Below are positions 9,572 through 18,189 of a DNA stretch of 64,000 nucleotides, one piece after another. Position 1 is the first letter of the stretch; every line of letters starts with the position of its first letter. The stretch comes from Pirellulales bacterium (lineage in GTDB: Bacteria; Planctomycetota; Planctomycetia; Pirellulales; JAEUIK01), in NCBI GenBank assembly GCA_019694455.1, contig JAIBBY010000001.1:1-64000 (forward strand). Direction: 5' to 3'. The notes under the pieces are model-generated. The model ran no database searches. It was given only the letters and a program-made list of their open reading frames with translations, and had not been told where the DNA came from. Both the position numbers and the translations under genes were made by a program.

Positions 9572-10216
9572 ATGTCGCGCGCGCCATTTTTCCTTCTGAT
9601 CTCGGCCGCCATTACCGCCGCTGCTCCTACGCTCGCCGTCGCGGCCGATGATCCTCAACTCGCCGAAATTCTCCAGCGCCTCGCCGCCATCGAAGCCCGC
9701 TTGACGGCCCTGGAGGCTCAATCTCGCCACGTCGCGCCCCCAACGGCCGCCACGGCCGATCTCGACAAAATTCAAAAGCAGCAAAAGCAAGCCGCCCGCA
9801 AGCGTATGGCCGCCGATCGCGACAATTTCCAACCAGAGCAACTCGCGCAGGCCGAGCGGTTGTACCAGGTGGCCAACAATCAGCCCCGCTCCAATCAGGC
9901 CAAACAGAACCTGGAAGAGCTGCTCGTCAAGTTCCCAGAAATGAACCGCACCGGCTGCGGACTCATGTACCTGGCCCAGTGGTCCAGTGGCGCCGAGCGC
10001 GCGGAGCGACTCCAACAGGCGATCGACCTCTATAATGGCTGCTACTACGGCGATGGCGCTCAGGTCGGCGCCTTGGCTCGGTTCCTCTTGGCCCAGCACT
10101 ACCTGGAGCAGGGCGACAAAGGGAAGGCCCGGCAACTCTTTGACGACCTAAGGCAGAATTTCGCCACTGCCATCGACCATCGAGGCGAACTGCTCACCAG
10201 CCAGATTCCGAATTAG
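9572..10216 (+). CDS. Secreted coiled-coil/helical-repeat protein
   Basis: 214 residues. A Sec signal peptide ('FFLLISAAITAAAPTLAVAA') is followed by a short coiled coil ('LAEILQRLAAIEARLTALEAQ', about residues 29-49) and a helical part with TPR-like spacing ('FLLAQHYLEQGDKGKARQLFDDL'). The plan of coiled coil plus TPR recalls CpoB/YbgF-type periplasmic proteins, but it is shorter and no Tol-Pal gene is near, so this is only a structural comparison. The start is supported by 'taggGAGcaacc' ahead of the ATG. Two pairs of cysteines could form disulphides. Confidence 0.8.
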   Translation: MSRAPFFLLISAAITAAAPTLAVAADDPQLAEILQRLAAIEARLTALEAQSRHVAPPTAATADLDKIQKQQKQAARKRMAADRDNFQPEQLAQAERLYQVANNQPRSNQAKQNLEELLVKFPEMNRTGCGLMYLAQWSSGAERAERLQQAIDLYNGCYYGDGAQVGALARFLLAQHYLEQGDKGKARQLFDDLRQNFATAIDHRGELLTSQIPN

Positions 10217-10225
10217 AGCAGCACG

Positions 10226-10671
10226 ATCAAGAATCGTTTTCGGAGTGTTTGGGTTTTCGGAGACCGGTTGTCGGACACACTCCGACAACCCTTTTGTCGC
10301 TCGACCACCATATGCGGTAGTCGCTCAACAGCGCGGCACAACATCTGGGATCAGTCCCGCCAATCACGCTGCCGATTGAGACGCGAATTACGACACCCAT
10401 TCCGAAAACTCCGAATTGAATCCGCCGCTTCGAAAACCACAACCTGCTGCCGCTTCATCATTTGCGTTATCAATCCCTGCCGGCGCCGCCAGGGGTTTTC
10501 GGAGTCTACCCCCCTGATTTGCGTTTTTTGCTCCGAACTCAATTGCGGCGCGGCGCCGCATGGGATCGATCGCCCCCTGCTGGCCACCGGCAACGTCGTG
10601 TCGGCGCAAGCGTCGCCATCGCCCACAAAATATTTTTGCTTTTTGAGCCACACATTTGGTAGCGTGTGCTT
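10226..10671 (+). repeat. Dispersed repeat, copy A (about 446 bases)
   Basis: This segment is clearly related to the reverse complement of 31618-32003. Shared blocks in order are a terminal hairpin, 'ccaccatatgcggtagtcg', 'gcacaacatctggg', 'ttccgaaaactccgaatt', 'ggggttttcggagtcta' and 'tttgctttttgagcca'. The word GTTTTCGGA occurs three times (10236, 10253, 10495) and its complement TCCGAAAAC once (10401). Copies differ by substitutions and indels, so the duplication is old. Short frames on both strands have matching translations between the copies, but none has a good start or a full-length conserved frame, so I treat the element as non-coding. Confidence 0.75.
10266..10295 (+). terminator. 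Hairpin with T-run inside repeat copy A
   Basis: A perfect 10-base stem (GGTTGTCGGA and TCCGACAACC) with loop CACAC is followed by CTTTT. It stands 50 bases after the stop of the coiled-coil protein gene and could end its transcript. The equivalent hairpin in copy B has a compensated base pair, so it belongs to the repeat. Confidence 0.55.
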
Positions 10672-10752
10672 ATGCCAAGAGGGTGGCAGAAGATGGTGAA
10701 TCGGCAAGGCCGTTTCGCCGCCGATTCGAAACTGCCAAGCGATGGCCCGTTG

Positions 10753-10848
10753 TTACTTGTTCTCGCGCCGGCGCTGCTCATCGAGCCACGTCGCGGCCCG
10801 CCACGAGAGTTTCCAGATCACGATTTGAGAAAGTAAAAACGCGGTCAT
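10753..10848 (-). CDS. Possible 31-residue membrane peptide
   Basis: The frame reads 'MTAFLLSQIVIWKLSWRAAT' followed by 'WLDEQRRRENK' and a TAA stop: a hydrophobic N-terminal helix and a charged tail, as in many small membrane proteins. It lies just after the unknown protein at 10884-11216 on the same strand. No clear ribosome binding site; the coding status is a guess from composition. Confidence 0.22.
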   Translation of the reverse strand: MTAFLLSQIVIWKLSWRAATWLDEQRRRENK

Positions 10849-10883
10849 CGGTGGGATAACAAACAGCGGATAGGGCAGGGGGG

Positions 10884-11216
10884 CTATGCAAGCAGATTGA
10901 TGTTCTTGCCGATCGTCGGCGCCCCTTGGCGCGCGAGCATCGAGTTTTCATCGGTGTCGATCGGATCGAGTATCGCCAAGCGCGTGCCGATCACGCCAGC
11001 GGTCACCAGATCGTCGACGATCCACGCCTGCGCCACACTGCGCCGCGGCGGATGATACAGCGAGATGGCGCGCGGCCGGCAGCCACCGAGCGGTTCGTCG
11101 CGCGGGACCAGCCGATAGTAATTCGCGAGCCGGGCCGTAGGGGTCAAGGCGAGTCGATGGAGTGCGAGAGGCAACGACGGTGATGCCGCGATCGGAAAGA
11201 GCGGAATCAGTGACAT
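10884..11216 (-). CDS. Hypothetical protein, 110 residues
   Basis: From the ATG at 11216 the frame gives 110 residues starting 'MSLIPLFPIAASPSLPLALH' and ending 'ARQGAPTIGKNINLLA'. The middle, 'RSVAQAWIVDDLVTAGVIGTR', looks like a natural folded sequence, and this frame is more protein-like than the overlapping frames on both strands. An in-frame ATG at 11336 would add 40 poorly composed residues. No motif or family recognised. It lies in a 1.2 kb stretch between repeat copy A and argG with no obvious partner, except the possible small peptide downstream. Confidence 0.42.
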   Translation of the reverse strand: MSLIPLFPIAASPSLPLALHRLALTPTARLANYYRLVPRDEPLGGCRPRAISLYHPPRRSVAQAWIVDDLVTAGVIGTRLAILDPIDTDENSMLARQGAPTIGKNINLLA

Positions 11217-11488
11217 GCTGGTTTTGAGACCCCTTAGGCCCGCGTCGTCGCCACTGCCGCCGTTGAAAAACGGCTGTGGGCAAGTTGGCGAAATCCAGCT
11301 ATCGCAATCGAGGGGCCAGCCAACGCGCCGCTGCACGACTACACGCGCAACACGCTACGGCTACCACAGTTGCGCGCGGCGGATGGCCTTAGGCTGCGCG
11401 CTGCGAAAAGGAAACGCTGTTGCCCCAACGCATCGGGCAATGGGTGAGAACACAACGCACGCGGCGGGCGCGCCATGGCGAATTGCAA

Positions 11489-12703
11489 CTAATACGACCG
11501 TGGATGCATGCGACCTTGCACTCGATACGGCAGACCTTGAATTCGCAGAAACCCTTCCGCATCGGTCTGGTTGTAGCTGCCGCCCCCCTCCATGCTGGCG
11601 ATCCCCTCGTCGTACAGGCTGCGCGGGCTTTGCCGGCTATCGATATCGATGTTGCCTTTGTACAGCTTCAGCTTGACTACGCCCGTCACATGCCGTTGCG
11701 CCTGCCGGATAAACGCCATCAGAGCGTCCATCTTGGGCGTGTACCAAAATCCGTAATACACCATCTCGGCCACTTCCGGCGACAATCGATCGCGCAGGTG
11801 CATCAGATCACGGTCGAGCGTCAGTTGCTCGAGCGCGCGATGCGCGGCGTACAAGAGCGTCATGCCCGGCGCTTCGTACACGCCGCGGCTCTTCATGCCG
11901 ACAAAGCGATTCTCCACCATGTCGATGCGCCCCACGCCATTCCGTCCGCCAATCTGATTGAGCCGATCGACAATCTTGTATGCGGTCAGTTCCTCGCCGT
12001 TGATCTGAATCGGATAGCCCGCCTCGAACTGAATTGTCACGCTCTCTCCCGCCTCGGGCGCCTGCCGCGGCGAGACGGTCATGCCAAAATCGACCAGATC
12101 AACACCGTTGACGGTCAGGTCTTCCAGCTTGCCCGCCTCGTAGCTGATGTGCAGACAGTTCTCGTCCGAGCTATACGGCTTCTTGACCGATGCCTTCACC
12201 GGAATCTGTTTCGCCTCGCAGTAGGCGATCATCTCGCTTCGGCCGGGAAACAATTTCCGAAACTCCGCGTTCCGCCATGGAGCAATGATTTCGACGTCCG
12301 GGTTCAATGCCTCGGCCGCCAATTGAAACCGGCACTGATCATTCCCCTTGCCGGTCGCGCCATGCGCATAGGCGTTCGCGCCTACCTCGCGAGCCACTTG
12401 CAAGCAGACTCGCGAAATCAGCGGCCTCGCAATCGACGTGCCCAGCAGATAATCCCCCTCGTATTTGGCGTCCCAAGCCATGATCGGAAACGCGAAATCG
12501 CGGCACAAATCCTCACGCACATCGACGATCCGCGCCGATTTGGCGCCGCAGGTCTTCGCTTTGTCCAAGATCGCCTGCCGGTCCTCGCACGGCTGTCCCA
12601 GGTCGACGTAAACCGCGTGGACTTCGTATCCCTGGTCTTGCAACCAACCGAGAATGACCGAGGTGTCCAAACCACCCGAGTAGGCGAGCACGCAGCTTGG
12701 CAT
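11489..12703 (-). CDS. argG: Argininosuccinate synthase
   Basis: 404 residues, the normal length. The N-terminal ATP-pyrophosphatase loop reads 'AYSGGLDTS' (residues 7-15), followed by 'PLISRVCLQVAREVGANAYAHGATGKGNDQ', whose pieces are the citrulline/aspartate-binding signatures, and 'IAPWRN'. The enzyme joins citrulline and aspartate with ATP hydrolysis to AMP in arginine synthesis, in the cytoplasm. The gene stands alone: no argH or argF is adjacent, and it is divergent from the lipoprotein gene 241 bases away. A 783-codon frame on the opposite strand is only its shadow. Confidence 0.98.
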   Translation of the reverse strand: MPSCVLAYSGGLDTSVILGWLQDQGYEVHAVYVDLGQPCEDRQAILDKAKTCGAKSARIVDVREDLCRDFAFPIMAWDAKYEGDYLLGTSIARPLISRVCLQVAREVGANAYAHGATGKGNDQCRFQLAAEALNPDVEIIAPWRNAEFRKLFPGRSEMIAYCEAKQIPVKASVKKPYSSDENCLHISYEAGKLEDLTVNGVDLVDFGMTVSPRQAPEAGESVTIQFEAGYPIQINGEELTAYKIVDRLNQIGGRNGVGRIDMVENRFVGMKSRGVYEAPGMTLLYAAHRALEQLTLDRDLMHLRDRLSPEVAEMVYYGFWYTPKMDALMAFIRQAQRHVTGVVKLKLYKGNIDIDSRQSPRSLYDEGIASMEGGGSYNQTDAEGFLRIQGLPYRVQGRMHPRSY

Positions 12704-12944
12704 GAGCAGTTGTTTCCGAAAGCTAGGCAGGTGAGGCGAAACTGGCGAAGCCAGTCATTTTGGCGATGCGTTCCGCCGGTCGCAAGGAGATGCGGCGCCA
12801 AAACGCCCAAAAGTCGCCTTGTCGCCGCGCCCCTTTTTCGGCACACTTCCGCCCCCTTGCGTGCATGGCGACCGCTCCGCGCGCCGATCTTAAGCAGCAG
12901 TCGTCCGCCGCGGGCGTTTCCGGAAACTTGGATTTTCCTCGCGC

Positions 12945-13652
12945 ATGAAGCCATCCTGGCGAGCCTTGGTCAGTCTGTTGCCAATCTGCATTGGCTGCGC
13001 GGGGCCCACCACTCATCTGGTCAACAAAGAGCTTGCCAATCCCACGGTGGTGCCGCTCACCGACGCCGATTATGTCTGGGAAGAAGTGGTCGACGTAGTC
13101 GACGATTACTTTCGTATCGCGTCGGAAAGTCGCGTCAAGCTGATTGGCAATACGCTCACCGAAGGCCGCATCGACACCTTTCCCGAGGTCGGCGCCACAC
13201 TCTTCGAGCCCTGGCGACGCGACTCCGCCAATGCCTACGAGCGCTTGGAAAGCACGCTGCAATCGATTCGTCGACGAGCATTGATTCGGGTGATTCCCTC
13301 CCCCAGCGGCTACATGATCGACGTGGCCGTTTTCAAGGAACTCGAGGACCTGCCGCGTCCAGAGCGCGCCACAACTGGCGGATCGACCTTCCGCAACGAG
13401 CAGTCGCTCTCGCGGTTCAACGAGCCGGTTGGTCCACAGCCGCTCACGCTCGGTTGGATTCCGCAAGGCCGCGACATGGTGCTCGAGCAAAAAATCATCT
13501 GCAAGCTCAATGCCCGCTTCGGTGGCAATGTCGGCTTCCCGATGATTCCCTTCATGCAAGCGCCAACCAGCGCGGCCCCGCAACCAGAAGTCATTGCGCC
13601 CCCCGCCGCGGTCGAACCGCCCCGCCAACTCTTGCCCCCTCCCTCGATGTAG
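12945..13652 (+). CDS. Lipoprotein of unknown function
   Basis: 235 residues. The leader ends 'LLPICIGCAG', a plausible lipobox with Cys at about residue 18. The mature part begins with polar residues, includes 'VPLTDADYVWEEVVDVVDDY' and a helix-strand region ending in 'IRVIPSPSGYMIDVAVFKEL', then a proline- and alanine-rich C-terminal tail of about 45 residues. This domain order suggests an envelope-anchored protein with a small alpha/beta fold. No catalytic motif. The next gene, a beta-helix protein, starts 134 bases downstream, so co-transcription is possible but not evident. Confidence 0.8.
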   Translation: MKPSWRALVSLLPICIGCAGPTTHLVNKELANPTVVPLTDADYVWEEVVDVVDDYFRIASESRVKLIGNTLTEGRIDTFPEVGATLFEPWRRDSANAYERLESTLQSIRRRALIRVIPSPSGYMIDVAVFKELEDLPRPERATTGGSTFRNEQSLSRFNEPVGPQPLTLGWIPQGRDMVLEQKIICKLNARFGGNVGFPMIPFMQAPTSAAPQPEVIAPPAAVEPPRQLLPPPSM

Positions 13653-13786
13653 GCGATCTGCGCCGCGCATCAAATCCGTGTGCGGCGGCTCATACAGCGG
13701 GCAACTTCCACTGTTGCTTTACTTCGCGTTTCGCGGCGCCTACGGTAGAGCCAGCTAAGTTCCACTACTAACTTTGGAGCCGCGTC

Positions 13787-15136
13787 ATGCGCAATATCGA
13801 ATCGCCGCTAATCCATCGACGCGACTGGCTACAGGCCGCGACCTGGCTGGGCGCCGCCGCCCTGATTGGCAAGAGCCGTGCGGATGACCCTCGACCGCAA
13901 GTTGTCAATCCGCGCGCCACCTCTGGCGACCGTAAGCACGCGCCAGACTGGCAACAACGGTTGACGATCACGGTTGGCAACGACCAAGGCGATTTGCGCG
14001 GCGAAACGCAACAGGTAATCCAAGCCGCCGTCGATCATCTGAGCGGTTTTGGCGGCGGCACCGTGCGCTTGCTCGCCGGAACTTGGCGCATGCGAAACTC
14101 GGTCTATCTGCGCTCGAATATCCGTTTGGTTGGCGAGGGAGATAAGTCCATCCTTATCAAGGAACCATCGACCAGTACGCCGCTCGCGGCCGATTCCGAT
14201 TGGTTCGACCAGGAGATTACGCTGGCTGACAGCGCCGGATTTGCGCTCGGCGACGGCGTCTGTTTGCAAACCAAGAATGCCGACACCGGCGCGGCAGTCG
14301 TCTTGAAACGAACGCTGGTCGCCAACAGCGGCAATCGCTTCCGGCTCGATCGGCCACTTCGCGAGAATCTCTGGCAGTTGGGCAAATCCACTTGCTCGAC
14401 GCTCTTTCCCATCCTTTCTGGCGACGGCATAGAACAGGTCGCCATCGAGAACCTCACGCTCGATGGCAATCGCGCCGCCAACGATAACCTGAACGGCAAT
14501 TACGGCGGCTGCGTCTTCTTGCAGGATTGCAACGACGTCGGCATCCGGCAAGTCACCGGGCGCAATTACAACGGCGACGGCTTCAGTTGGCAGATCTGCC
14601 ACGATGTCGTCGTCGAGAACTGCCGCAGCCTCGACCATGCAGACCTTGGCCTGCATCCCGGCTCCGGTTCACAGCGCCCTCGGATTCGCGGCAATCAACT
14701 GGAACGAAACGGAATTGGCATTTTCTTTTGCTGGGGCGTCAAATTCGGATTGGCCGAAGCGAATCAAATCGTCGACAATCGAATCGGCGTGTCGATCGGA
14801 CATCGCGACACGGATAACCTCATTCGCGACAATGTGATTCGTGGCAGCCTGGAAACGGGCGTGCTCTACCGCCCGGAACGCGGGCCCGGCTTCGCGCCCC
14901 ACCGCAATCGTCTCGAAGCAAACCAGATAGTCGATAACGGCGGGCCAGGCGCGGCGGCCATCGATCTGCAAGGCGCCAGCCAAGGCAATTTGATCGCGCG
15001 CAATGTCATTCGCGAGACGCGTTCTCCCGCCATGCGCGTCGGCATCCGCATCAGCCAAGCGACCGAGGAACTGCAACTCGTCGACAATCACATCGATGGC
15101 TTTGCCACGGCGGTCGACGATCAGCGCAAGGGGTGA
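13787..15136 (+). CDS. Exported right-handed beta-helix protein
   Basis: 449 residues. The N-terminus 'HRRDWLQAATWLGAAALIGK' resembles a twin-arginine leader. The mature part is a pectate-lyase-like right-handed beta-helix: 'GFGGGTVRLLAGTWRMRNSV' is the usual start of the first coil, and later coils recur with the pattern 'N..I.(D)N..G(V/I)', for instance 'NGIGIFFCWGVKFGLAEAN', 'NRIGVSIGHRDTDNLI' and 'NLIARNVIRETRSP'. Such folds bind or cut polysaccharides, but no catalytic triad can be assigned by eye. Nine bases separate it from the next gene, so the two are almost surely one transcription unit and probably one function. Confidence 0.85.
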   Translation: MRNIESPLIHRRDWLQAATWLGAAALIGKSRADDPRPQVVNPRATSGDRKHAPDWQQRLTITVGNDQGDLRGETQQVIQAAVDHLSGFGGGTVRLLAGTWRMRNSVYLRSNIRLVGEGDKSILIKEPSTSTPLAADSDWFDQEITLADSAGFALGDGVCLQTKNADTGAAVVLKRTLVANSGNRFRLDRPLRENLWQLGKSTCSTLFPILSGDGIEQVAIENLTLDGNRAANDNLNGNYGGCVFLQDCNDVGIRQVTGRNYNGDGFSWQICHDVVVENCRSLDHADLGLHPGSGSQRPRIRGNQLERNGIGIFFCWGVKFGLAEANQIVDNRIGVSIGHRDTDNLIRDNVIRGSLETGVLYRPERGPGFAPHRNRLEANQIVDNGGPGAAAIDLQGASQGNLIARNVIRETRSPAMRVGIRISQATEELQLVDNHIDGFATAVDDQRKG

Positions 15137-15145
15137 CAAATCGAC

Positions 15146-17011
15146 ATGACAGTCGATCCAGCAAGAATTCAAGAACTTTCCAGTCGCACCGATTTGTTTC
15201 AACGCGTTTTCTCGCAGATGACGCCGGCGGAGTGCGTACGGGCGTTGGTCGCGGCGCAGTTGATCGACGCGCCAGTGGAGATTCCTGGCTATCTCACTGC
15301 CGAGAGCGCGCTGAGCTACCTGCACTGGAACAACGGTCGCGGCCGTTACTACCAAACATCGCCCGATTACAAGTACGAGGGAATGGTGTTTCGCGACCAT
15401 CTCACGGCCGCCGAGGCGCGACAGCAACTGCGCGAGCGTTTTGACGCCTCGCCAGAGAAATTCTTGAGCGGCGCTGTTGCGGCCAATCGCGCGGAGAAAC
15501 TGCTTCAATTACCAGGTTCGCAGGCGGTTACAAGCCCCGCCAAGACGCTGGTCTTTTGCTGGGACAAGAAGTGGCTGACAGCTTCGCTTAAGGCCGACCC
15601 CAAAATTGGCGAGCGGGACAATGTGATCGGCTGTTGTCATGCCTTCGAGGGACGCGATGATCTCGGCTCGTCGGTTGCCAGACTAGCCAGTGAGCTTGCG
15701 AAATGCCCACCCGGCCAGCGCGCCATCAACATGGGCACGTCGCAGCCGCTTTGGAAGATTCGCCGCAATCGTCGCTACTGCTTGTTCGATCAAGAGTTTC
15801 GTACCCCCAATCGCCAAGGACTGAGCGTCGATCATTGGTACGAGTCCGTGCGTGCTGAACAGTCTAAATGGCGGCGCTTTTGGTTGTTGCTGAAGAAGGC
15901 GGGTCGCGCCAGATTTGGCGAGGACAAAGCCGACACTATTTGCGATCGCTTTGTCTTCGACGCGGAGAACTTTCGCCAATTCTGGCGGTTTCGACCCGAA
16001 TGGATAGCGCGCGACTACGGCTATGACAGCCGCGAAACACTTGACGACGTGTTCACCGACGATGATTGGCCGGCGTGGCGCGCTCGCATGCCCGAGGCGT
16101 CACCCTTGTCGCAGGACGTTTGGTCCACTTGGAAAGATTGGGATATCGATCGCGATCAACGCGTCTTCGTATTTGATGGCGCGATGCGCGCCTATCTCAG
16201 CAACCGCTACTACGCCCTCTTGGAAATCGCGCGACACTATTTCCCCAGGCTCGAAGCGTTCGAGTACGCCACGTGCCTCACGGCGCCAGGCACGCACCCA
16301 TCGGATCGCGCCGCGTCGCTCGATATCAAGCCACTCGGCAACGGCAGTCATTTTGGCGGGTCTTGCGTCTCTTGTTACGGCACGTTCGACAACGCCCGTT
16401 GGTACTGGCCCACCTTCGATTTGCAGCGCTTCAAGGGCGGCACGGAACAGTTCCACTTTGCCGCGCTGCTCACTCAACTCACCCGCTTGGGCAATCTGAT
16501 CAACGGCTCAAGCCTGCCTCGAAATGTGTACTTAAGTTACAACGAGCTATCGGGCAAGGGACTGATGCTCGGCATGGATGGCTACTGGGCAGAGCTGATT
16601 CTGCACGCCACGCTGCTCTGCGGCGATGGCGCGAACCTTGCCGGCGGTGGTATCCACTTCTATCAAACGGGCGACAGCGTTTCTGCCGCTAGCCATCGCC
16701 GCTTCATGGACTTGGTTGCCGAACGCGACAAAGTGGCCGGCACGAGTGGCGCAGTGGCTGTTCCACCGGCGCCAATCGAAAGCTACGATCAGATGTTTCT
16801 CACCAGCTCCGTGGTCATCGGTCGGCGAGCAGTTTCGCGAGTGACCAGCAACACTTGGGGCAAGCCACGACTGGAAAGCAATTCGGAGGGCGTGATCGTT
16901 TCCGATCGTGATGTCACGCTTCGCTTTCCACGCGGCGTTGTGCATCCGCTGAGTCAGAGCCAACAAGCGCCATTTGGTTGGTGGATTGAGCAGCCCTGGG
17001 AGGCGGCATGA
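15146..17011 (+). CDS. Large protein of unknown function, partner of beta-helix gene
   Basis: 621 residues with no signal peptide, so probably cytoplasmic. I do not recognise the family. It is rich in aromatic residues, Arg and Asp, with segments such as 'HWNNGRGRYYQTSPDYKYEG', 'RFRPEWIARDYGYDSRETLD', 'GGSCVSCYGTFDNARWYWP' and 'LSYNELSGKGLMLGMDGYWA'. The alternation of short strands with aromatic-rich loops would fit a sugar-active alpha/beta barrel, which is inference. It begins nine bases after the beta-helix gene and ends 44 bases before the convergent LysR gene. An exported beta-helix protein paired with a large cytoplasmic one suggests one takes up what the other processes, but nothing here proves it. 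Confidence 0.8.
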   Translation: MTVDPARIQELSSRTDLFQRVFSQMTPAECVRALVAAQLIDAPVEIPGYLTAESALSYLHWNNGRGRYYQTSPDYKYEGMVFRDHLTAAEARQQLRERFDASPEKFLSGAVAANRAEKLLQLPGSQAVTSPAKTLVFCWDKKWLTASLKADPKIGERDNVIGCCHAFEGRDDLGSSVARLASELAKCPPGQRAINMGTSQPLWKIRRNRRYCLFDQEFRTPNRQGLSVDHWYESVRAEQSKWRRFWLLLKKAGRARFGEDKADTICDRFVFDAENFRQFWRFRPEWIARDYGYDSRETLDDVFTDDDWPAWRARMPEASPLSQDVWSTWKDWDIDRDQRVFVFDGAMRAYLSNRYYALLEIARHYFPRLEAFEYATCLTAPGTHPSDRAASLDIKPLGNGSHFGGSCVSCYGTFDNARWYWPTFDLQRFKGGTEQFHFAALLTQLTRLGNLINGSSLPRNVYLSYNELSGKGLMLGMDGYWAELILHATLLCGDGANLAGGGIHFYQTGDSVSAASHRRFMDLVAERDKVAGTSGAVAVPPAPIESYDQMFLTSSVVIGRRAVSRVTSNTWGKPRLESNSEGVIVSDRDVTLRFPRGVVHPLSQSQQAPFGWWIEQPWEAA

Positions 17012-17055
17012 TCTCCCGCAACAAAACTGCCGCTGCACGATGTCGCATGGCGGCT

Positions 17056-18015
17056 CTATGCGGATTTCACAGCTTTTTCTCTGCGGTCGCCCTGCTTTTT
17101 GACCTTCGTCGCCTCCTGCATCAGTGCCACAAAGCGCTGCGCTTGGGGCGAAAGGAATTTTCCTTTGCGGATCACAAGTCCATAAGTTCGCTTTGGAAAA
17201 TATCGCGTCAGGGGAATGCACGCCAATCGCTCTTCGCCAGAAAGACAAATGCTTGTCACGATCGAAACCCCCATGCCGAGCGAGACGTACTTCTTGATGA
17301 CCTCCCAGCCACCGGCCTCCATCTTGACTTCGTATTTCAGGTTCTGCTGCCCGAAAGCGTAGTCCACCACTTTCCAAGTCGTCAAATGGATCGGCGGCAA
17401 GATCAAGGGATACGGCGACACGTCCTTGAGCGTCACGCGCTTGCGTTTGGCGAGCGGATGATCAAGCGGCACGATCAGCATGGGATCGTAAGAGAACATG
17501 GGTTGATATTCGATGTCGTCCCGCATCTCCAACATCGACCCGACTGCAAAGTCGACTTCGTCCGCGCGCACCATCGCCAATCCATCGCGCCCCGTGACGT
17601 TGTGCAATTTGAGTTCGATGCCAGGATAGATCTCGATGAATTGCTTCACGAACTCCGGCAACAGATAGAGCGTAGTCGACTCGCCCGCCGCGATGTCGAG
17701 TCGGCCGGTTTCAATTCCACCCCGACGCGCCGCGAAGGTCTCTTCCAGCGTGTCCATCTCCTCCACCAGCGGGGACGCAAGTTCGTAGAGCATGCGTCCG
17801 TCGGGCGTGAGCACGATCTTGGGCCCGCGCCGTTCAAAGAGCGTGGTCTTGAATTCGCGCTCCAGCGCCTGGATTTGCAGCGAAACGCTCGGCTGGCTCA
17901 AGAACAGCCGCTCGGCGGCCTTCGAGATGCTGCCAGCCTGCGCGGCGTAGCAAAAGCCGCGTAACTGCGAGAGGCGGTTCTGTTTGTAATACTGCGGATT
18001 GGAAGCGAGCGACAT
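17056..18015 (-). CDS. LysR-type transcriptional regulator (CysB-like)
   Basis: 319 residues. The N-terminal winged helix-turn-helix spans about residues 15-75 ('AAQAGSISKAAERLFLSQPS' is the recognition region), and the rest is a periplasmic-binding-protein-like effector domain with 'GRLDIAAGESTTLYLLPEFV' and 'SLGMGVSIVTSICL'. The effector domain resembles CysB/Cbl types more than small catabolic LysR proteins. It is divergent from the malate synthase/isocitrate lyase pair, with 174 bases between, the classic arrangement for a LysR protein that controls its neighbour and itself. I therefore infer that it regulates the glyoxylate shunt; the ligand is unknown. Confidence 0.93.
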   Translation of the reverse strand: MSLASNPQYYKQNRLSQLRGFCYAAQAGSISKAAERLFLSQPSVSLQIQALEREFKTTLFERRGPKIVLTPDGRMLYELASPLVEEMDTLEETFAARRGGIETGRLDIAAGESTTLYLLPEFVKQFIEIYPGIELKLHNVTGRDGLAMVRADEVDFAVGSMLEMRDDIEYQPMFSYDPMLIVPLDHPLAKRKRVTLKDVSPYPLILPPIHLTTWKVVDYAFGQQNLKYEVKMEAGGWEVIKKYVSLGMGVSIVTSICLSGEERLACIPLTRYFPKRTYGLVIRKGKFLSPQAQRFVALMQEATKVKKQGDRREKAVKSA

Positions 18016-18077
18016 AGCGCGAACTTAAGTATAGGCGATCGCAATAGTCATCATATTATGCATCAGACTAATGCTCT

Positions 18078-18105
18078 GGATTGAAAAGATTATTGTATTC
18101 AATCC
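18078..18105. promoter_or_regulatory. Inverted repeat, likely LysR operator
   Basis: GGATTGAA and TTCAATCC are perfect 8-base arms separated by 12 bases, and the inner TTGAA...TTCAA dyad is interrupted and AT-rich, as LysR-type sites usually are. It lies 62 bases upstream of the regulator start and 84 bases upstream of the malate synthase start, inside the divergent promoter region. Confidence 0.6.
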
Positions 18106-18174
18106 TTCCAGCCGTAGCTACAGTGTCGCCATCGGAAGGGCAAACAGCCGCCTTTCTCGGGCCATTCGCATTCT

Positions 18175-18180
18175 GGAGGG
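18175..18180 (+). promoter_or_regulatory. Ribosome binding site of malate synthase gene
   Basis: GGAGGG stands nine bases before the ATG at 18190 but only three before the in-frame TTG at 18184, so the ATG is the better start. Confidence 0.75.
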
Positions 18181-18189
18181 ATCTTGCTG

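Noticed and set aside
10351-10707. Small frames inside repeat copy A
   Set aside because: Similar peptide pieces occur in copy B, but this follows from nucleotide similarity; frames on both strands match, none has a ribosome site.
12760-12948. 62-codon frame between argG and the lipoprotein gene
   Set aside because: Poor composition, no ribosome site; it lies in the divergent promoter region.
11420-13771. 783-codon frame on the plus strand
   Set aside because: It is antisense to argG and then runs through the lipoprotein gene in another frame; its composition (His/Arg/Gln-rich) is typical of a shadow of a GC-rich gene.
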